Shown: positions 1 through 9,685, numbered from the stretch's first letter. The stretch is DNA of 64,000 nt from Sideroxydans sp. (GCA_028707175.1 JAQTUV010000001.1:62001-126000), one strand, 5' to 3'. Notes: a model not told the origin generated them from the sequence alone. Made by a program: numbers and translations.

Positions 1-573
1 GATTTGTATTTGTCGCCATTTTTGATTGTCTCGCCGATATTCGGTGGAAAAGGTGAATTGACCGGCGTGTTGGCCGTAGAGAAATTACCGTTCTTCGCGC
101 TGACAAATGAAACCCTGCAAATGGTTGCTGTGATACTGGAGTATTACGCTGACTCTTTGAAAAACTTGGAACATACTCGCCCCTTAACGGCAAGGTTCCC
201 TGACATTTCACTCGCATTTGCACAACAGCTTTCCAAGATGAGTAATCTGCAAGGGCGGTTTAATATTGAGAGCCATTTAGAGATCATCACGCTCCCTCGC
301 AACGATACAAGTTTGTTAGCGGCAGAGCGGATGAATAGCATACGACGAGCTTTGGATGTTGGTTGGACTGTAGTGCGCAAAGACGATGTGCTCATCATTA
401 ATTTAACGCCATTGTCGAACAAACAGACGGTGGCAGGTTATTTGGCGCGCATGGAGAGTTGGTTCAAAGAATACTTCCCCACATTGAGTCTTAACTTTCG
501 AGTAATTGGTCTGGCTGAGAAAGCCCCATTGGATGAGCTGGAAAAAATACTTTTAGAGCGTCCTTATGTTTGA
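1..573 (+). CDS. pelD: PelD, C-terminal part (cyclic-di-GMP receptor of Pel polysaccharide export), truncated by window edge
   Basis: The reading frame is open from base 1, so the start lies outside the window; about 190 residues remain of a family usually near 450. This part should cover the end of the GAF domain and the degenerate GGDEF domain. PelD is an inner-membrane protein that binds cyclic di-GMP and switches on Pel polymer export. An RALD string (an RxxD motif, around codons 119-122) followed by a further arginine resembles the inhibitory-site type c-di-GMP pocket, but assigning it to that site is inference. The assignment rests mainly on the following pelE, pelF and pelG. The stop overlaps the pelE start by 8 bases, which suggests translational coupling. 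Confidence 0.85.
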   Translation, partial: DLYLSPFLIVSPIFGGKGELTGVLAVEKLPFFALTNETLQMVAVILEYYADSLKNLEHTRPLTARFPDISLAFAQQLSKMSNLQGRFNIESHLEIITLPRNDTSLLAAERMNSIRRALDVGWTVVRKDDVLIINLTPLSNKQTVAGYLARMESWFKEYFPTLSLNFRVIGLAEKAPLDELEKILLERPYV

Positions 574-1588
574 CAGTCTTGCTGAGGGATTCATTGGCGT
601 TTGGGGGATGTTTGATGCGCTATCTCACTGGCTTACTTCATCGCAGTATCCGGCTGCTTGGGCTTATTTTGTCGGGGTGCAATTACTGTTGAGTGGCGTA
701 TTGGCAGGCGTGGCGATGATATTTCTCCCACTTAAATTTCGTGAGCCACGTTTTCCGATTTTTGTTTTGCTTTGGGGCTTTGCCTTTTTTATACCAATTT
801 TAGGCGTGTTGCTGTTGGTGCTAACAGTGCATGTGGCGCAACATTTTCAGCGAATTAAAAGTCACTTTCCTTTTATTGCAGTTGAGCTGCCGGAGTTTGA
901 TTTGGTGCTTCGTGAGCCAGGAGTGAAATTTGGCACGGGAGGGATTAAAGCCTGTCTGGATAATAGCGCGATGCCGGATAGACGCAGATTACAGGCGTTA
1001 TTGACAATGCAATCGGTGACGGCACGGACCTCTAATCCGGTTTTGCAAAACTTGTTAAATGATAGAGGGGAAGATATTCGGTTGGTGGCTTATGGGCTGT
1101 TGGATGGGCGGGAGAAACGTTTGAATCAGGCGATTCAAGATGAAACCGCACGCCTGAATTCAGTGCAAGAGCCGGCCTTGAAATTGATTTGCTTGAGGCA
1201 TTTGGCTGAACTTGAATGGGAATCTGTCTATACGGGCTTGTCGCAGGGGGATTTGCGTAAGCGTGCACTGAATCAAGTTTTAGCGTATCTCAATCGCGCT
1301 CTGGAGATAGATGAAGTACAAGCGGGATTGTGGTTTCTAAAAGCGAGAGTGTTGTTGGAGATGCAACACTGGGAGGAGGCCCAGCACTCATTGGAACAGG
1401 CGCATAAATTTGGGTTATCTGAAAATCGCTTGTCTCCCTATTATGCTGAAATCGCGTTTGCGAGCGGCAACTTTAAGGTTGTTCGTATTTTGTTATCACG
1501 TATGGCGGGCGGGCAAGTTTCTGCACGGATGGAGCCTTTGATGCAATATTGGTTGCCGAAGAATGATTGCGCAAAGGTGGTCGTGTGA
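566..1588 (+). CDS. pelE: PelE, inner-membrane TPR protein of Pel biosynthesis
   Basis: This 340-residue protein has two hydrophobic segments near residues 34-56 and 62-90. The rest is a soluble, mostly helical region with TPR-like repeats near residues 230-310 (for example ALEIDEVQAGLWFLKARVLL). That two-helix plus TPR layout and the length match PelE, which helps assemble the Pel synthase complex in the inner membrane. The ATG overlaps the end of pelD. The end of the gene overlaps the pelF start as GTGA. The gene was named partly from its position between pelD and pelF, since PelE sequences are poorly conserved. Confidence 0.85.
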   Translation: MFDSLAEGFIGVWGMFDALSHWLTSSQYPAAWAYFVGVQLLLSGVLAGVAMIFLPLKFREPRFPIFVLLWGFAFFIPILGVLLLVLTVHVAQHFQRIKSHFPFIAVELPEFDLVLREPGVKFGTGGIKACLDNSAMPDRRRLQALLTMQSVTARTSNPVLQNLLNDRGEDIRLVAYGLLDGREKRLNQAIQDETARLNSVQEPALKLICLRHLAELEWESVYTGLSQGDLRKRALNQVLAYLNRALEIDEVQAGLWFLKARVLLEMQHWEEAQHSLEQAHKFGLSENRLSPYYAEIAFASGNFKVVRILLSRMAGGQVSARMEPLMQYWLPKNDCAKVVV

Positions 1589-3099
1589 ATGTCGTATTGC
1601 CACAGTCGGCCGATGCGGATATTGCACTTCTTTTAGAAGGTACATTTCCGTTTGTGGCGGGTGGGGTGTCAAGTTGGGTCAATCAGATTATTCGGGGTTT
1701 TCCTGAATATCGTTTCGCAATAATTTTTCTAGGAAGTCGCCAAGAGGATTATGGCGATATGAAGTATGCCTTGCCTCCCAACGTGGTTCATATGCAAGTT
1801 CATTACTTGTATCAGACATTAGACGTTCCGAAAATTGAGTCTTTAGAGGGGGATGCGCACACATTTGAGCAAATAGCTAATATGCATGAATACTTCATGG
1901 ATCCCCGCGCTCAGTGTAAACATGCTCAAATTTTTAAGGAGTTGGTACCCGAAATGGGGGGCGAGGGCAAAGCAAGTTTGAAACAATTTTTGTATAGCAG
2001 AGAGTCTTGGGAATATATCAAGAGCAAGTATCAACAGCATTGCACCGACCCTTCATTTGTAGATTATTTCTGGTCGGTACGCTCTATGCATGCGCCAATT
2101 TGGATGTTGTCGGATATCGCAGATAAATTTATTCCTGTGAAGGGGTATCACTCCATTTCGACTGGTTATGCCGGTTTGTTGGGCGCATTATTGAAAGCCA
2201 AAACTGGAAAACCGCTCATGCTTTCTGAGCACGGGATTTATACGAAGGAAAGAAAGATCGATCTCTTTTCTGCGCAGTGGGTTAAGGATAATCGCAATTT
2301 GTTTCAGCAGAGCCCAACGGAAGTAAGCTATTTCAGGCAGCTATGGATTCGTTTCTTTCAGTCAATTGGTAAACAGTGTTACGACCAAGCTGACCACATC
2401 GTTGCATTGTTTGAGACCAACCGCTTGCGCCAAGTAGAGGATGGCGCGCCATCTGAATTGACTAGCAATATACCGAATGGCATTGATGTTGCACGTTTTG
2501 CCCCCTTACGGAATGAGCGCCCTGACAAGACGCCCCCCGTGATGTGCTTGATTGGCCGAGTGGTGCCTATCAAAGATATCAAGACATTTATCCGTGCGAT
2601 GCGTACGGTTGCCAATCGCTTGCCTCAAGCAGAAGGATGGATTGCTGGGCCCGAAGATGAAGATCCAGAATACGTAGAAGAGTGTCGTCAATTAGTTGAG
2701 ACGCTAGGTTTGCAAAGTAATGTGAAATTTCTGGGCTTTCAAAAGCTTACTGAGTTACTACCCAAGGTAGGGCTGGGGGTGCTGAGCTCGGTCAGCGAAG
2801 GATTGCCACTTGTGATTTTGGAGGGGTTTGCAGCAGGCGTACCAACAGTATCTACTGATGTGGGGGCCTGTAAACAATTGATATATGGATTGAGCGCTGA
2901 GGATCAAGCTTTGGGTGTGGCAGGTGCGGTAGTGGGTATTGCTGACCCTCAAGCGCTCGCAGAGGCATGTATCACTTTGCTGACCGATCAGCTCGCTTGG
3001 GATAAAGCGAGTGTTGCGGCAATCAAGCGAGTAGAGCTTTATTACACGCAAGCACAAATGTTTGAGAGGTATCGCAACCTTTATAGGCAGACCATCTAA
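1585..3099 (+). CDS. pelF: PelF, cytosolic GT4-family glycosyltransferase for Pel polymer
   Basis: PelF polymerises the Pel polysaccharide from UDP-sugar donors in the cytosol. The N-terminus carries the family hallmark LLLEGTFPFVAGGVSSWVNQ. The C-terminal half shows a GT-B donor domain with LIGRVVPIKDI and SEGLPLVILEGFAAGVPTVST, including the E-x7-E-type motif of GT4 retaining enzymes. The GTG at 1585 is preferred over an in-frame TTG at 1567. It has an AAAGGTGG Shine-Dalgarno about 5 bases upstream and makes a 4-base GTGA overlap with pelE. The protein is 504 residues from this start, close to known PelF. The pelG start overlaps its stop by one base. Confidence 0.93.
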   Translation: MNVVLPQSADADIALLLEGTFPFVAGGVSSWVNQIIRGFPEYRFAIIFLGSRQEDYGDMKYALPPNVVHMQVHYLYQTLDVPKIESLEGDAHTFEQIANMHEYFMDPRAQCKHAQIFKELVPEMGGEGKASLKQFLYSRESWEYIKSKYQQHCTDPSFVDYFWSVRSMHAPIWMLSDIADKFIPVKGYHSISTGYAGLLGALLKAKTGKPLMLSEHGIYTKERKIDLFSAQWVKDNRNLFQQSPTEVSYFRQLWIRFFQSIGKQCYDQADHIVALFETNRLRQVEDGAPSELTSNIPNGIDVARFAPLRNERPDKTPPVMCLIGRVVPIKDIKTFIRAMRTVANRLPQAEGWIAGPEDEDPEYVEECRQLVETLGLQSNVKFLGFQKLTELLPKVGLGVLSSVSEGLPLVILEGFAAGVPTVSTDVGACKQLIYGLSAEDQALGVAGAVVGIADPQALAEACITLLTDQLAWDKASVAAIKRVELYYTQAQMFERYRNLYRQTI

Positions 3100-4469
3100 T
3101 GGCGGGTATCGGATTCGGGTTGCGCAAGCTCTTGGAGAAGCCGGGATATTTCGGGCTTTTTAGAGCGTACCTGTATGCGGGAATTATTGGTTCAGGGCCA
3201 TGGGTGTTATCCATCATTGGTATTCTGATCGTTGGATTTGTGAGCTTGGGGGTGGTTTCTCCACAAGTTTTAATCACGCAATTCCAAGTGTCGGTGACTT
3301 ATCTAATCATGGGGTCTCTGATATTCACGGGATTATTTCAACTCGCCTTCACTCGTTTTATTTCCGATTGGTTATATAAGCAGCTCGCTATAGAAGTGTT
3401 GCCTAACTTTAATGGCATTTTATTGATCACCACCCTTTCTGGCGGAATCTTGGGCTTGCTCTTGCTGGCGGTCTTTTTTGAAGAGACGAGTTTGCTGTAC
3501 CGCATGTTCATGCTTACTGGGTTTGTCGTCCTGTGTGACATTTGGTTATCAACTGTTTTGTTGTCGGGCCTGAAAAAATATCACGCAATCTTGTGGAATT
3601 TTTTTATTGGTTATAGTGTCGCCATCTCCTGTGCATATTTATTACGTCCTTATGGCTTGGAGGGGTTGCTATTTGGTTTTGTAATAGGGCACGTGGTATT
3701 GCTATTTGGCATGATGTTTATCATTGTTCAGCAGTTCCCAGCCAATCGATTTATTGCATTTCAGTTTTTTACGCAGGGGGCTTTGCATACGCGCCTGATT
3801 TGGATTGGTTTTTTGTATAACTTGGCGGTGTGGATAGACAAAATATTGTTTTGGTATTACCCGGATACAGGGGAAGTCGTGATAGGCCCCTTGCGAGCCT
3901 CTTTGATATATGACTTACCCATTTTTTTGGCTTACCTTGCCATTATTCCTGGCATGGCTGTTTTTATCGTACGTATAGAAACTGACTTTGTTGAATATTA
4001 CGAAAAGTTCTTCGACAGTGTCCGAAATGGCGGTGCACTAAATCGTATTCAAGAGTTGGGAAACGGCATGCAGCATGCTGTGCGCCAAGGCATCTCTGAA
4101 ATTGTCATGGTTCAGTCAATTGCAGTCCTATTTGTTTTTCTCTTAGGTGAAAAGTTACTGAACGCGCTCAGTATTTCGTTGCTCTATCTGCCTTTGTTGT
4201 ATGTGGATTTGGTTGCGGCAGGTTTGCAGGTGGTATTTTTGGGAATTCTGAACGTACTATTTTATTTAGATAAGTTAAAAATTGTTCTGTGGCTGTGTAT
4301 CTTGTTTGTGACGACCAACGTGGTCTTTACATTGATCAGCTTATATTTGGGCGCCGCTTTCTACGGTTATGGTTTTGCACTATCTTTATTGGTTACGGTC
4401 ATTGTGGGTATGCGCGTCTTGTCCAATAAGCTTATTTTATTAGAGTACGAAACGTTTATGTTGCAGTAA
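3099..4469 (+). CDS. pelG: PelG, polytopic membrane protein of Pel synthesis
   Basis: This 456-residue protein is almost entirely hydrophobic, with about 12 predicted transmembrane helices, and belongs to the PelG family (polysaccharide-transporter-like fold). It forms the inner-membrane synthase complex with PelD and PelE. The N-terminal MAGIGFGLRKLL and GSGPWVLSI strings are typical. The start codon overlaps the pelF stop as TAATG, so the last four pel genes form a tightly coupled operon. The next gene is 107 bases away with its own promoter-like element, so pelG is probably the last gene of the operon. Confidence 0.93.
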   Translation: MAGIGFGLRKLLEKPGYFGLFRAYLYAGIIGSGPWVLSIIGILIVGFVSLGVVSPQVLITQFQVSVTYLIMGSLIFTGLFQLAFTRFISDWLYKQLAIEVLPNFNGILLITTLSGGILGLLLLAVFFEETSLLYRMFMLTGFVVLCDIWLSTVLLSGLKKYHAILWNFFIGYSVAISCAYLLRPYGLEGLLFGFVIGHVVLLFGMMFIIVQQFPANRFIAFQFFTQGALHTRLIWIGFLYNLAVWIDKILFWYYPDTGEVVIGPLRASLIYDLPIFLAYLAIIPGMAVFIVRIETDFVEYYEKFFDSVRNGGALNRIQELGNGMQHAVRQGISEIVMVQSIAVLFVFLLGEKLLNALSISLLYLPLLYVDLVAAGLQVVFLGILNVLFYLDKLKIVLWLCILFVTTNVVFTLISLYLGAAFYGYGFALSLLVTVIVGMRVLSNKLILLEYETFMLQ

Positions 4470-4532
4470 GCCTTGGATCCACTGTTGTTTTATAAGTGTT
4501 TGAGTTTAGACAAGCAGCTTCATCCAATTGGA

Positions 4533-4553
4533 GGGCGCAGGTATAATGCGCCC
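4533..4553 (+). promoter_or_regulatory. Promoter -10 element inside an inverted repeat, upstream of the zinc-ribbon/DUF502 genes
   Basis: TATAAT lies at 4542-4547 within a perfect 7-bp inverted repeat (GGGCGCA and TGCGCCC). The -35 region (TTCATC near 4519) is poor. It sits 30 bases before the next start codon and has the TATAATGCGC string seen at three other sites in the window. Confidence 0.55.
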
Positions 4554-4576
4554 CTTTCCAAATCCTGTAGAGAAGC

Positions 4577-4786
4577 ATGCCTATTTACGAATACCGATGC
4601 AGCAGCTGCGGCTCACAGAAAGATGTGATGCAGAAGTACAGTGATGCGCCGCTCACAGTGTGCCCTGAGTGTGGCAAAGAGACCTTTGCCAAGCAGTTGA
4701 GCGCCCCCGGCTTTCAAGTTAAGAGCTCATCGAATAGTTGCGATACGGGTGCATGTAATCGTTGCCCGATGGCAGGAATGCACTAA
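4577..4786 (+). CDS. FmdB-family zinc-ribbon protein
   Basis: This 69-residue protein opens with MPIYEYRC and has two CxxC knuckles (CSSC at residues 8-11 and CPEC near 29-32), which defines the FmdB/CxxC_CXXC_SSSS putative regulatory protein family. Extra cysteines follow near the C-terminus (CDTGACNRC). Members bind zinc; no precise role is known. It is the first gene after a promoter-like -10 box, and its stop overlaps the next start as TAATG, so it is co-transcribed with the DUF502 gene. FmdB genes commonly lie upstream of a DUF502 gene and aspS in betaproteobacteria, as here. Confidence 0.88.
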   Translation: MPIYEYRCSSCGSQKDVMQKYSDAPLTVCPECGKETFAKQLSAPGFQVKSSSNSCDTGACNRCPMAGMH

Positions 4787-5394
4787 TGAAAAAATATCTA
4801 CTGACTGGCCTATTGGTTCTCGTTCCGCTGGTCATCACCCTGTGGGTGTTGAGTTTCATCATCGGGATATTGGATCAATCGTTGTTATTGCTTCCTCAAG
4901 CATGGCATCCAGATAATCTATTGGGCATCCATATCCCCGGTCTGGGCGTTATCCTCACTGTGGTGGTGGTTTTGGTCACGGGATTGTTAGTGCGCAACGT
5001 GTTTGGCCAACGTTTGTTGTCTTGGTGGGAGCATGTGTTGCGTCGCATCCCCTTCGTCAATGCCATCTACAACAGCGTCAAGCAAGTTAGCGATACGCTT
5101 CTTTCCGAGAGTGGCAATGCTTTTGGTAAAGTCTTGTTGGTGCGTTATCCCCATGCGGAATCTTGGTCTCTGGCTTTTCAAACCAGCGTGCCGGCTGAGG
5201 TGACACGCAGGCTGGCCGGCGATGAATATGTTGGTGTGTTCGTGCCAACTACACCGAGTCCTGTAAACGGCTTTTATTTCTACGTGAAGAAGTCCGAAAC
5301 TATCGAACTTGATATCAGTGTGGATGCGGCCTTCAAGGCAATCGTCTCGATGGGGGTGGTCACAACCCCCGAAGCGGTCGCCAAGATCAAGTAA
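4786..5394 (+). CDS. DUF502-family inner-membrane protein
   Basis: The protein has 202 residues with two strong transmembrane segments, near residues 3-28 (LLTGLLVLVPLVITLWVLSF) and 55-75, joined by a short loop. A soluble domain of about 110 residues follows, containing VPTTPSPVNGF, the signature stretch of DUF502. Its function is unknown. The ATG at 4786 is chosen over an upstream in-frame TTG because it starts exactly at the typical MKK-type membrane N-terminus and overlaps the previous stop by one base. aspS follows after 49 bases on the same strand. Confidence 0.88.
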   Translation: MKKYLLTGLLVLVPLVITLWVLSFIIGILDQSLLLLPQAWHPDNLLGIHIPGLGVILTVVVVLVTGLLVRNVFGQRLLSWWEHVLRRIPFVNAIYNSVKQVSDTLLSESGNAFGKVLLVRYPHAESWSLAFQTSVPAEVTRRLAGDEYVGVFVPTTPSPVNGFYFYVKKSETIELDISVDAAFKAIVSMGVVTTPEAVAKIK

Positions 5395-5443
5395 GTCGTT
5401 CTTTAATCTTTTTTCTTTGTAATTCTTATCTGTATTTCAAATT

Positions 5444-7240
5444 ATGCGAACTCACTACTGCGGACAACTCAACGTTAACAATCTCGGCCAGACCGTCACC
5501 CTATGCGGATGGGCACATCGCCGTCGCGACCATGGCGGCGTGATCTTCATCGACCTGCGTGATCGTGAAGGCTTGGCTCAAGTCGTGTGCGATCCTGATC
5601 GTGCCGAGATGTTTGCCATTGCTGAATCAGTGCGTAGCGAATATGTGTTGAAGATCACGGGGCGTATCCGTCGTCGCCCAGAAGGTACTGAAAATAAAGG
5701 TATCAATAGCGGCGAGATCGAGTTGCTCTGCCATGAGATCGAAGTATTGAACGTGGCCGTCACCCCGCCATTCCAGTTGGATGATGACAATCTTTCTGAG
5801 AACGTCCGTCTGACACACCGTGTCATCGACCTGCGTCGCCCTCAGATGCAGAACAATATGATGTTGCGCTACAAGACCGCGCGCGCATTCCGCCGCTTCT
5901 TGGACGATAAAGGCTTCATCGACATCGAAACGCCGATGCTGACTAAGTCCACGCCAGAAGGTGCGCGTGACTATCTGGTGCCTTCTCGCGTACACGCAGG
6001 TGACTTCTTTGCCTTGCCGCAATCGCCCCAGTTGTTTAAACAGATGTTGATGGTCGCGGGTTTTGATCGCTACTACCAGATCACCAAATGCTTCCGCGAC
6101 GAAGACTTGCGTGCAGATCGCCAACCCGAATTCACGCAAGTGGATATCGAGACATCCTTCCTGACTGAAGATCAGATCATGGAGATGATGGAAGAGATGA
6201 TTCGTGTGGTGTTCAAAGAAGCGATGAATGTCTTTTTGCCAAATCCGTTCCCACGTATGACCTATGCGGAAGCGATGAGCCGTTTCGGTTCTGATAAGCC
6301 AGACTTGCGCGTGACGCTCGAAATCATCGATGTGACGGATGCGGTCAAAGATGTTGCGTTCAAGGTGTTCTCTGGCGTTGCGAATTCTGAGAACGGCCGT
6401 GTGGCGGCCTTACGCGTGCCGAATGGCAGCACCATCTCCCGTAGCGAGATTGATGAGTACACCAAGTTTGTCGGCATCTATGGTGCTAAGGGTTTGGCCT
6501 ACATCAAGGTCAACGACATCACGCAATTGAACGACACAGGCTTGCAATCACCTATTGTTAAAAACCTGAACGAAGGCGCGTTGAAAACCATCATCGAACG
6601 CACGGGCGCACAGAACGGCGACATCATCTTCTTCGGCGCAGACAAGACTAAGATCGTGAACGACGCGCTGGGTGCATTGCGTACTAAGATCGGTCACGCC
6701 AAGGGGCATGTGAATGGCAAGGCATGGGAGCCATTGTGGGTCGTGGACTTCCCGATGTTCGAATACGACGATGAAGGCAAGCGCTGGAACGCCTGTCACC
6801 ATCCGTTCACCTCGCCAAAAGACGAACACCTGCAATTCCTGGAAACCGATCCCGGCAAGTGCTTGGCTAAAGCCTATGACTTGGCGCTCAATGGCTGGGA
6901 GATCGGTGGCGGCTCAGTGCGTATCCACAAAGAAGAAGTGCAGAGCAAAGTATTCCGCGCGCTCAACATTGGTGCAGAAGAAGCGCAACTCAAGTTCGGC
7001 TTCCTGTTGGATGCCTTGCAATACGGCGCGCCCCCTCACGGCGGTTTGGCCTTCGGTTTGGATCGCATCGTTACCATGATGACGGGTGCGGAATCTATCC
7101 GTGACGTGATCGCCTTCCCTAAAACTCAGCGCGCGCAGTGTCTGTTGACACAAGCACCGTCTGCGGTGGATGAGAAGCAGTTGCGTGAGTTGCACATCCG
7201 TTTGCGCACACCTGCTCCTGTAGAAGTGCCGAAGGAATAA
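5444..7240 (+). CDS. aspS: Aspartyl-tRNA synthetase
   Basis: AspS charges tRNA-Asp with aspartate in the cytoplasm. At 598 residues it has the bacterial length. The order is an N-terminal OB-fold anticodon-binding domain ([20 protein letters not shown]), class II catalytic motif 2 ([18 protein letters not shown]), the GAD insertion domain in the middle, and motif 3 near the C-terminus ([10 protein letters not shown]). The start at 5444 gives the usual [10 protein letters not shown]-terminus. Whether it is discriminating or also charges tRNA-Asn cannot be judged, because no gatCAB or asnS lies in the window. The RNase gene follows after 2 bases. Confidence 0.98.
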   Translation: MRTHYCGQLNVNNLGQTVTLCGWAHRRRDHGGVIFIDLRDREGLAQVVCDPDRAEMFAIAESVRSEYVLKITGRIRRRPEGTENKGINSGEIELLCHEIEVLNVAVTPPFQLDDDNLSENVRLTHRVIDLRRPQMQNNMMLRYKTARAFRRFLDDKGFIDIETPMLTKSTPEGARDYLVPSRVHAGDFFALPQSPQLFKQMLMVAGFDRYYQITKCFRDEDLRADRQPEFTQVDIETSFLTEDQIMEMMEEMIRVVFKEAMNVFLPNPFPRMTYAEAMSRFGSDKPDLRVTLEIIDVTDAVKDVAFKVFSGVANSENGRVAALRVPNGSTISRSEIDEYTKFVGIYGAKGLAYIKVNDITQLNDTGLQSPIVKNLNEGALKTIIERTGAQNGDIIFFGADKTKIVNDALGALRTKIGHAKGHVNGKAWEPLWVVDFPMFEYDDEGKRWNACHHPFTSPKDEHLQFLETDPGKCLAKAYDLALNGWEIGGGSVRIHKEEVQSKVFRALNIGAEEAQLKFGFLLDALQYGAPPHGGLAFGLDRIVTMMTGAESIRDVIAFPKTQRAQCLLTQAPSAVDEKQLRELHIRLRTPAPVEVPKE

Positions 7241-7242
7241 AC

Positions 7243-7731
7243 ATGCTGCGCGGGAGGAAAGCGTGGTGGTGGATTTTGGTAGGGCTGATCCTAGTTCTGT
7301 CACTTGCGCAAGCACGTAACCACCATCATCCACACGCGCAATTTGAAACGCCTCCTGTTCAGTCTTCATCGTCGTCCGTTCTGACGGATGCAGCTAATGT
7401 CATTACGGTGGCGCAATTGCCCCCGGAGGGGCGTGAGACTTTGCAGCTGATCAAACGTGGCGGGCCCTTTCCTTATCCACGTGATGGCGTAGTGTTCAGC
7501 AACTTTGAACGCGTCCTTCCTAAACAAGCTCGCGGCTATTACCACGAGTACACGGTCAAGACGCCGGGCATCAGTCATCGCGGAGCGCGCCGCATCGTAT
7601 GTGGTGAAGTACCCGCTGGGGATAGGCCGATGGGTGCCCAGCTGCTGCGCAGCGACCCTATCGCACTGCCGGAGTGTTATTACACTGCGGATCACTACCA
7701 ATCGTTCAAGCGTATCTCGGACGATCAATGA
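7243..7731 (+). CDS. Secreted guanyl-specific ribonuclease (RNase Sa/barnase superfamily)
   Basis: This 162-residue protein has a signal peptide or N-terminal anchor (residues 7-24, ending ALAQA-like before RN). A compact microbial ribonuclease domain follows from about residue 55. GGPFPY, the DG-VF-N segment, GYYHEYTV, RGARRIV and DHYQSF are family landmarks. The likely catalytic residues are Glu102, Arg116 or Arg117, and His151, equivalent to Glu54, Arg69 and His85 of RNase Sa. It should cleave RNA after guanosine outside the cytoplasm. The next gene, overlapping by 4 bases, encodes a barstar-family inhibitor that would protect the cell. Confidence 0.9.
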   Translation: MLRGRKAWWWILVGLILVLSLAQARNHHHPHAQFETPPVQSSSSSVLTDAANVITVAQLPPEGRETLQLIKRGGPFPYPRDGVVFSNFERVLPKQARGYYHEYTVKTPGISHRGARRIVCGEVPAGDRPMGAQLLRSDPIALPECYYTADHYQSFKRISDDQ

Positions 7732-8105
7732 TGCAGAATCTTTCTGAACTCTTGCTTGATGTGAATGGGGCGGGCGTCTTCAACCTAAACTGCTCCTTAG
7801 ATGAGTTGCGTGACGCTGTGCAACGTGCCAACTTTACTTTGTTTGAAGTTGATCTGGCGATTGCACATGGCAAGGGTGAGGTGTTGGCCGAGTTGGCACG
7901 TGCAATCAAAGCCCCCGATTGGTTTGGTCATAACTGGGATGCACTAGCTGATGCGATGGGTGACCTCTCGTGGAGTCCCGCCCCAGGCTATGTTTTTCTT
8001 ATGCATGGTGAAGCAGTGGCTGATGAAAGGCTGGATGACATTCTGCATGCGACAGTTGATTTTTGGCGCTTGCAAGGCACGCCATTCTGGGTGTTCATTG
8101 CCTGA
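7728..8105 (+). CDS. Barstar-family ribonuclease inhibitor
   Basis: This 125-residue protein resembles barstar. It has a short beta-alpha start (FNLNCSLDELRDAVQ), the GKGEVLAELARAIKAP helix, and the core WFGHNWDALADAMGDLSW stretch that in barstar holds the residues plugging the barnase active site. It should bind and neutralise the ribonuclease encoded just upstream in the cytoplasm before export. It starts at ATGATG (7728 or 7731); the first makes an ATGA overlap with the nuclease stop, as expected for a coupled toxin-immunity pair. Barstar-like proteins also occur without a nuclease, but the adjacency here favours a real pair. Confidence 0.9.
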   Translation: MMQNLSELLLDVNGAGVFNLNCSLDELRDAVQRANFTLFEVDLAIAHGKGEVLAELARAIKAPDWFGHNWDALADAMGDLSWSPAPGYVFLMHGEAVADERLDDILHATVDFWRLQGTPFWVFIA

Positions 8106-8125
8106 CATTGAGGGGCGAGGTTGAG

Positions 8126-8578
8126 ATGATGAAAAGTCAGAAGCAACCCGTCTCTGTTTTGGTCGTTATCTATTCCGATGCGCTTGAGGTCTTGCTGTTA
8201 GAGCGTGCTGATGTCCCAGGATACTGGCAGTCAGTCACGGGAAGTCGTGATGGTGCCGAACTGATGCGTGATACGGCCGTTCGTGAAGTGGCAGAAGAGA
8301 CTGGGTTGCAGTGTAGCCAATATCAATTGGAAGATTGGCAACAGCAGAACAGCTATGAGATCTACCCGCAGTGGCGTCACCGTTATCCTCCCGATACGAC
8401 ACACAACACGGAGCATGTGTTTGGTTTGAGATTGCCTGAGGCGATCCCCGTCAAACTTTCTGCCCGTGAACATTTAAATCAACGCTGGTTACCTTGGCGC
8501 GAAGCGGCAGACTGTGTCTTTTCGCCAAGCAATCGCGAGGCAATCCTGCAATTACCGGAACGATTTCATCATGGCTGA
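8126..8578 (+). CDS. nudB: Dihydroneopterin triphosphate pyrophosphohydrolase (Nudix)
   Basis: The protein has 150 residues with a Nudix box (G, then E, then REVAEETG, around residues 36-58). NudB removes pyrophosphate from 7,8-dihydroneopterin triphosphate in folate synthesis. The N-terminal [11 protein letters not shown] and the conserved EHVFGL and WLPW segments match NudB rather than other Nudix hydrolases. The ATG at 8126 follows a purine-rich GAGGGGCGAGG site and avoids a long overlap with the barstar gene. Its last 8 bases overlap nadA. Confidence 0.88.
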   Translation: MMKSQKQPVSVLVVIYSDALEVLLLERADVPGYWQSVTGSRDGAELMRDTAVREVAEETGLQCSQYQLEDWQQQNSYEIYPQWRHRYPPDTTHNTEHVFGLRLPEAIPVKLSAREHLNQRWLPWREAADCVFSPSNREAILQLPERFHHG

Positions 8579-9668
8579 ACACAAGATATCCATCGCCTAC
8601 GATCATCCTGATACGGCGCAAACGAGTTGCAGTACCGCTCATGCATGGGCGAAGAAGCCGCGCGAGCCGGATGCGCACGAAAAGGCAGGACTGATCGCCG
8701 ATATCAAGCGGATGCTCATAGAGCAAGATGCGGTGTTGGTATCACATTATTACGTCCATCCAGATCTGCAAGATTTGGCAGAGGCCACAGGCGGGATCGT
8801 CTCGGACTCATTGGATATGGCTAATTTTGGATATCGCCATCCCGCCAAAACCATCGTCGTAGCAGGTGTGCGCTTCATGGGGGAGTCGGCAAAGATACTC
8901 AGTCCTGAGAAACGAGTATTGATGCCCGATCTGGAAGCTGAGTGCTCGCTTGATTTAGGCTGCCCTGTGGATGAGTTTTCCGCTTTTTGTGATGCCCACC
9001 CAGATCGCACCGTTGTTGTTTACGCCAATACCAGTGCGGCAGTCAAAGCACGCGCTGATTGGATGGTGACGAGCTCCATCGCCCTGCCTATCGTGACGCA
9101 CCTTAAAGAGCAGGGGCAAAAGATTCTATGGGCACCAGATCGCCATTTGGGTGGCTATATTCAAGAGCAGACTGGGGCGGATATGCTGCTCTGGCAGGGC
9201 TCGTGTATCGTGCATGATGAATATAAGGCGCAAGAACTCATCGAATTGAAATCGCAGTATCCGCAGGCGAAAGTGTTGGTACACCCTGAGTCGCCTCGTT
9301 CGGTGGTGCAATTGGCTGACGTTGTAGGTTCGACGTCTCAGTTGATCAAAGCAGCCCAATCATTCGATACGCGCGAGTTCATTGTGGCGACTGATAACGG
9401 CATCTTGCACAAGATGCGCACCTTGTGCCCTGATAAAGTCTTCCTTGAAGCGCCGACTGCGGGTAAAGGCGCGAACTGTAAGAGTTGTAGTCATTGCCCG
9501 TGGATGGCGATGAATGGTCTGGTCAATCTGCATGATGTATTGAAGCGAGGGCATAATGAGATTCATATCGATCCGCTCATCATTCCCCGAGCAGTCAGGC
9601 CGATTCAGAGAATGCTAGATTTTGCAAAAACAATAAAGTTGCCGACCAGAGGGATTGGCAACGCATAA
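8571..9668 (+). CDS. nadA: Quinolinate synthase
   Basis: NadA condenses iminoaspartate with dihydroxyacetone phosphate to make quinolinate for NAD synthesis. The protein has 365 residues. The three cysteines that hold its oxygen-sensitive [4Fe-4S] cluster are visible in [18 protein letters not shown] and [23 protein letters not shown] and [12 protein letters not shown] are family signatures. The ATG at 8571 overlaps the nudB stop by 8 bases; a longer frame reaching back to 8514 adds residues not seen in the family. nadB and nadC are not in the window. Confidence 0.96.
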   Translation: MAEHKISIAYDHPDTAQTSCSTAHAWAKKPREPDAHEKAGLIADIKRMLIEQDAVLVSHYYVHPDLQDLAEATGGIVSDSLDMANFGYRHPAKTIVVAGVRFMGESAKILSPEKRVLMPDLEAECSLDLGCPVDEFSAFCDAHPDRTVVVYANTSAAVKARADWMVTSSIALPIVTHLKEQGQKILWAPDRHLGGYIQEQTGADMLLWQGSCIVHDEYKAQELIELKSQYPQAKVLVHPESPRSVVQLADVVGSTSQLIKAAQSFDTREFIVATDNGILHKMRTLCPDKVFLEAPTAGKGANCKSCSHCPWMAMNGLVNLHDVLKRGHNEIHIDPLIIPRAVRPIQRMLDFAKTIKLPTRGIGNA

Positions 9669-9685
9669 ATAAGTTTGGGGGAGAA

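Noticed and set aside
1567..1584. Earlier TTG start for pelF
   Set aside because: GTG at 1585 has better ribosome-binding spacing and the usual overlap with pelE.
5627..6139. 170-codon minus-strand frame inside aspS
   Set aside because: Antisense to a highly conserved synthetase; no support as a gene.
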